Shown here: positions 60,687-64,000 of the stretch, one piece after another
Layout: each line of letters begins with the position of its first letter
How positions within the stretch are numbered: position 1 is the first letter of the stretch
DNA from: Canibacter sp052085365
Lineage (GTDB): Bacteria; Actinomycetota; Actinomycetes; Actinomycetales; Microbacteriaceae
Assembly (NCBI GenBank): GCA_052085365.1
Contig: JBQDFP010000007.1
Span: 36,429 to 100,428, forward strand
DNA: 64,000 nt
Direction: 5' to 3'
Position numbers and translations under genes: made by a program
Notes under the pieces: model-generated
What the model was told of the DNA's origin: nothing
Databases searched by the model: none
What the model saw: the letters and a program-made list of their open reading frames with translations, nothing else

Positions 60687-61694
60687 CTACTCGCTGTCCT
60701 CGGCATTGTCATCGTTATTTTCGAACTGTGCTGCGACACTATCGAGGTTCTCAGTCGTGATCACTGTTGGTCCGGTCGGGACAGGCTGTCCGCCTCCAAG
60801 CTTGTAGCCGCCGTCGTAGTAATTACGGATACCCTGAACACCCATGTATCCCTGCATCCATGGTTGCTGGTCGACAGCGAACGGAATTTTGCCGTCCTGC
60901 ATTGCCTTGAACACGTCTGCGTTCAGGTCGACAGTGCCGACTGTTGCGTCTGATCCCGCAGTTTCGACTGCATCGAGTGCGGTGATCGCGAATGGTGCAC
61001 CCAGAGTGATTACGAAGTCAATGTCTGGGTTTGTCTGCAGTTTGGAGGTGATAGTCGAAGCGACGCTCGACATATCGGTTCCTTCAACATAGAGAACTTC
61101 AGCTTCGCCTTCGAATGTGTCTTTCATACCCTGGCAGCGGTGCTCTAGTCCAATCTGACCCTGCACCTGAATCAAACAGATCGCACGAGTTGCTCCTTGC
61201 TCGTTTAATTGTTCACCGAGCGCTTCTCCCGCGGCCATTTCGTTCTGACCGTAATGCGCGATCACTCCCATATCTTGATAGACGTCTTCACCGCCGTTGA
61301 TGCCAATGACGGGAATACCGGCGGCAACGGCTTTCTCAACCGCAGAGGCCATTGCATCTGGTTTTGCGAGGGTGACGACGATACCGTCAACGTCTTGATC
61401 GATTGCCTGTTCAATGAGCTGCGCTTGACGTCCTGCATCGGGGTCTGACGTGTAGAGAAGGTCAATATTATTTCGTTCGCTGGCGGTCTCTGCACCGGTG
61501 CGAACGATGTCGAACCAGGTGTCCCCAGGAGGCTGGTGGGTAATGAGCGCAACTTTTAACGGATCGGCATCCGCGGCCGCGTCTCCGCCCGCACCTGCTG
61601 GTCCGCCTGAGCAAGCCGCAAGCGTCAACGCACCGGCAGCAGCAATTCCAGCGATTCCGGCTCGCATCCACCGGCTCTTGTGTGAATTCAACAT
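60687..61694 (-). CDS. sugar-binding lipoprotein, ribose/galactose type (orphan ABC binding protein)
   Basis: 335 residues. Lipobox LTLAAC (Cys28). Periplasmic-binding-protein fold of the LacI/ribose type: KVALITHQPPGDTWFDIVRTGAETASERNNIDLLYTSDPD, DVDGIVVTLAKPDAMASAVEKAVAAGIPVIGINGG and DFVITLGAPFAITALDAVETAGSDATVGTVDLNADVFKAM. It captures a sugar outside the membrane for an importer. No permease or ATPase gene is adjacent, so the partner subunits must be elsewhere or the protein is a sensor. The divergent isomerase/epimerase and LacI regulator complete a sugar module. Confidence 0.92.
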   Translation of the reverse strand: MLNSHKSRWMRAGIAGIAAAGALTLAACSGGPAGAGGDAAADADPLKVALITHQPPGDTWFDIVRTGAETASERNNIDLLYTSDPDAGRQAQLIEQAIDQDVDGIVVTLAKPDAMASAVEKAVAAGIPVIGINGGEDVYQDMGVIAHYGQNEMAAGEALGEQLNEQGATRAICLIQVQGQIGLEHRCQGMKDTFEGEAEVLYVEGTDMSSVASTITSKLQTNPDIDFVITLGAPFAITALDAVETAGSDATVGTVDLNADVFKAMQDGKIPFAVDQQPWMQGYMGVQGIRNYYDGGYKLGGGQPVPTGPTVITTENLDSVAAQFENNDDNAEDSE

Positions 61695-61777
61695 AACCTC
61701 ACTCCATCGTGAACGTGTTTCTGCGCAAAGTCTGCGTAGAAATTCTCAACCTTCAGGGAAATGGGATTCTGATATTC

Positions 61778-61791
61778 TTGGACCGGTCCAA
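61778..61791. promoter_or_regulatory. LacI-type operator in the divergent sugar promoter
   Basis: TTGGACCGGTCCAA is a perfect 14-bp palindrome with the central CG typical of LacI/PurR-family sites. It sits in the 170-base divergent gap between the sugar-binding lipoprotein (left) and the isomerase/epimerase (right), so one bound repressor could control both directions. Confidence 0.75.
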
Positions 61792-61864
61792 AGTCTTGCA
61801 TGTTTCCGACAAACGTGTCAATATCGGCCCAGCTCTTATTGAGCTTCCCGGACAAAGGGGTCAT

Positions 61865-62749
61865 TTGAATCACACCATTCCTAAACTCATGGCCACCTGC
61901 TGGACAACGGCAGGTGCGGCGAGCCCTGCCGGGCCAATATTTGAAAGTCCCTTCACTCTTGAACAGCGCGTTTCAGCTGCCGCAGCTGATGGCTGGAGTG
62001 GGTTTGGACTGGTGTACGCCGACCTCATGGCGTTTCAAAAAAACGGTTCCCTTGCCGACCTGCGCCGCATGCTCGATGACAATGGAATCGAACAGCTTGA
62101 ACTTGAGCTCATTGAAAACTGGTGGGCTGACGATGGGCGAACAGAAACCGGAACCCGGGTACGCCAAGACATCTTCACCGCAGCTGAGGCACTTGGTGCA
62201 AAAACGGTAAAAGTTGGTCCGGACCTTGACGGTCCGCTCGCTTCCAAAGATCAACTTGCCTCGGCGTTCGACCAACTCGCACTTGAAGCGCATCAACACG
62301 GCACCCGAGTAGCTCTTGAATTTCTTCCCTGGGCCCAAACCCTGAATACGCTCGACGCTGGTATTGAGTTCGTCACTGATGTCGCGAATCCGTCTGGGGG
62401 TCTGTGCGTTGACATTTGGCATGTTGCGCGCGCTCATACGGATTATGACGTTATTGCAGATTCGCTTCCCGCCGAGTACCTTTTCGCGGTTGAACTCAAC
62501 GATGCTGCTGACGAAATGGTAGGGACGTTCTTCGAAGATACGGTTCAACGCCGTCTTTTGCCCGGCGATGGTGCATTCGATGTGCCTGCTTTTATTAACG
62601 CGGTGCGATCTGCCGGTTTCGACGGAATGTGGGGTGTCGAAATACTGTCAGACCGACATCGAGACCTCCCGCTGTCGGACGCATTGCGGGAATCGCGCGA
62701 GTCAACGTTCGCTTGTTTTGCCGAGGCTGACCGCCGTCAGACTCGCTAA
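61865..62749 (+). CDS. sugar phosphate isomerase/epimerase (xylose-isomerase-like TIM barrel)
   Basis: 294 residues from TTG 61865, with AAAGGGG four bases upstream; ATG 61889 is an alternative that would trim the first strand. PKLMATCWTTAGAASP, DGWSGFGLVYADL, LELELIENWW, VALEFLPWAQTLNTLD, GLCVDIWHVARA and WGVEILSDRHRDLPL are the AP-endonuclease-2/xylose-isomerase-like barrel, with metal-ligand E, D and H. It acts on a keto sugar or its dehydro form. With the Gfo/Idh/MocA oxidoreductase this recalls inositol-like or oxidised-sugar catabolism. Confidence 0.85.
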   Translation: MNHTIPKLMATCWTTAGAASPAGPIFESPFTLEQRVSAAAADGWSGFGLVYADLMAFQKNGSLADLRRMLDDNGIEQLELELIENWWADDGRTETGTRVRQDIFTAAEALGAKTVKVGPDLDGPLASKDQLASAFDQLALEAHQHGTRVALEFLPWAQTLNTLDAGIEFVTDVANPSGGLCVDIWHVARAHTDYDVIADSLPAEYLFAVELNDAADEMVGTFFEDTVQRRLLPGDGAFDVPAFINAVRSAGFDGMWGVEILSDRHRDLPLSDALRESRESTFACFAEADRRQTR

Positions 62750-62780
62750 CCTGCTTGAGCTGCCACAAGTGGACGTACAG

Positions 62781-63842
62781 TTACCTTGATGAGTCGCGCA
62801 CCACAAGACGAGGCGGGATGAGGATTTGTTGACGCGTGGCGAAAGACGTGCCTGGTGTTTCATTGCGGCGCTCCAGCGCGGTGAGCAGAACCTCGGCCGC
62901 CTCAAGTCCGATGCGCCGATTCATCGGATTCACCGTTGTGAGTGAAATACGGGGGATGCCTGCAAGAGCCGAATCGTCGTATCCGGTGACTCTGCAGTCA
63001 TTTGGCACTGAAATCCCGGCTGCTTCGAGGGCAGTGATGGCGCCGATCGCGACAAGGTCATTGACCGCAATAACACCCTCCGGCTGATTCGCTTCGCCAA
63101 GAAACCGTTCCATTGCCTGACGTGCGCCTTCTTCTGTGAGTCCAACGCGCTCGACTGCCTCAAATTTGCTCAGACCACGTTTCCGCATCGCTTCGTGAAA
63201 AGCCTGTTCGCGAGTTGCCGACACGGTACCTCCGCTGCCACCAACAAATACGATGCGTTTTGCCCCCAAATCGGCGAGATGGTCAACAACAAGGGAGATG
63301 CCTGCGGCATCGTCAGTGTGGACTGTCGCAACCGTATCGTCGGTAGCGTCGATTGCACTCGCGACTACTGTCGGAATAATTGAGGTGAGATCGGCAAATT
63401 CAGTGAACTCAGGGATTGTGCCGACCGTAATGAGCCCAGCGGGTTTGAGGTCGCGCAGCACAGCAAGATTGTCCTCATCAAGCATCGACTTTCCGGTGTG
63501 ATCCTCAATTTGTGCTGTCAAGATCATCGTGCGGCGTCCCGCTTCGCTCAAGCGAGCCTTTATCGCACCGACGATCTCGGCGATAATCGGGTTTGAAAGG
63601 TTCGACATGAGAATCGCCACGATGTCGCGTTGACCGGCCGATAGTGATTGCGCAACAAGGTTTGGGCGGTAGCCAAGCGTTTCTGCCGCCTGAAGCACTC
63701 GGTTGCGACGCTCTGCGCTGACGTGTTCGCCCTTCTGAAATACCAGCGACACGAGCGACTTTGATACGCCAGCTTCGCGGGCCACGTCACGAATTGTCGG
63801 CGGTCGTGAGGGGAGGGGAGCTTCGCGAGAAAGATCCGCCAT
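62781..63842 (-). CDS. LacI family transcriptional regulator
   Basis: 353 residues from ATG 63842, with GGAG ten bases upstream (GTG 63848 or 63851 also possible). HTH domain: PTIRDVAREAGVSKSLVSLVFQKGEHVSAERRNRVLQAAETLGYRPNLVAQSL (about 15-67). The sugar-binding core follows, with DIVAILMSNLSNPIIAEIVGAIKARL and GVIAVNDLVAIGAITALEAAGISVPNDCRVTGYDDSALAGIPRISLTTV. It is convergent with the isomerase gene and probably represses it and the divergent lipoprotein through the palindrome at 61778-61791. Confidence 0.93.
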   Translation of the reverse strand: MADLSREAPLPSRPPTIRDVAREAGVSKSLVSLVFQKGEHVSAERRNRVLQAAETLGYRPNLVAQSLSAGQRDIVAILMSNLSNPIIAEIVGAIKARLSEAGRRTMILTAQIEDHTGKSMLDEDNLAVLRDLKPAGLITVGTIPEFTEFADLTSIIPTVVASAIDATDDTVATVHTDDAAGISLVVDHLADLGAKRIVFVGGSGGTVSATREQAFHEAMRKRGLSKFEAVERVGLTEEGARQAMERFLGEANQPEGVIAVNDLVAIGAITALEAAGISVPNDCRVTGYDDSALAGIPRISLTTVNPMNRRIGLEAAEVLLTALERRNETPGTSFATRQQILIPPRLVVRDSSR

Positions 63843-64000
63843 CGTCACCACGCTCCATTGTGCCGCTCTATAGTGCTATTCCAACTCTGATCCTAATGGG
63901 CATTGGGTGATGTGGCCGTGATTCCGCGAGTTTGTGATTGTTTTGTCCTATTCGCGCGCTAATTGAAGAGCTTTGTGCTTCGCCCTGATACGCGGTCGGC
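63843..64000. other. upstream region of the LacI gene, no further gene seen
   Basis: The bases to the window end hold the lacI-type promoter. No second copy of the TTGGACC palindrome is seen here, so autoregulation through that site is not supported. No open frame of convincing quality is present. Confidence 0.4.

Noticed and set aside
1..64000. CRISPR array, rRNA operon, transposons or prophage
   Set aside because: No regularly spaced repeats, rRNA signatures, transposase or structural phage genes were found on either strand.

Overview
The window looks like a chromosomal segment of a moderately GC-rich Gram-positive actinobacterium, probably of the Micrococcales type. The pointers are a DUF222/HNH endonuclease, a DUF3151 protein beside purA, a surface protein ending in an LAxTG sortase signal, an actinobacterial tRNA-Thr, frequent GTG starts and many short operons. 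The genus cannot be fixed from sequence alone. There is no rRNA, CRISPR array, transposase or phage module.

Layout. 1-1600: end of a 2-oxo-acid dehydrogenase operon (E1-beta tail and E2). 1725-10513: HNH protein, Sua5/YrdC-like protein, LAxTG surface protein, Tat-exported PHP protein, YajQ, PAP2 phosphatase, DUF3151, purA and a chorismate mutase. 10548-14773: an ABC-2 exporter with a LuxR-type two-component system and a 22-bp palindromic operator candidate. 14770-20508: mostly single conserved genes (acidic protein, putative glycosylase, SnoaL-like, pirin, GNAT, S4, NmrA-like, MFS). 20561-25287: a TetR-controlled NCS1 permease / DUF917 / hydantoinase cluster. 25362-28925: YigZ, holB, a lipoprotein peptidase-like hydrolase, tRNA-Thr(CGT).

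29000-33570 is a visibly more A/T-rich catabolic stretch: IclR regulator, carboxymuconolactone-decarboxylase-like protein, FAH-family enzyme, RidA, MHS-type transporter. 33665-41101 is a leftward operon in more typical composition: an RpiR regulator, a single-chain tyrosine phosphatase plus metallophosphoesterase, an FbpABC-like ABC transporter and a histidine phosphatase. It reads as an uptake and dephosphorylation system for an organic phosphate ester and is the best candidate here for something undescribed.

41283-54435 is a second A/T-richer catabolic block: RidA, a ThDP enzyme, a threonine-dehydratase-like enzyme, alpha-ketoglutarate-semialdehyde dehydrogenase with kdgD (the end of oxidative sugar-acid breakdown to 2-oxoglutarate), an aminotransferase, an SsuABC-type transporter with a divergent M24/creatinase-fold enzyme, and a LysR regulator. 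54439-58941 holds an MFS protein, a small membrane protein, an alpha/beta hydrolase, a membrane acyltransferase and a small secreted protein. 59053-63842 holds a gamma-carbonic-anhydrase-like protein and a sugar-type module (Gfo/Idh/MocA oxidoreductase, orphan sugar-binding lipoprotein, isomerase/epimerase, LacI regulator) with a LacI-type operator in the divergent promoter.

Functions rest on family motifs visible in the translations. Substrates of the transporters and catabolic enzymes are inferred from context.
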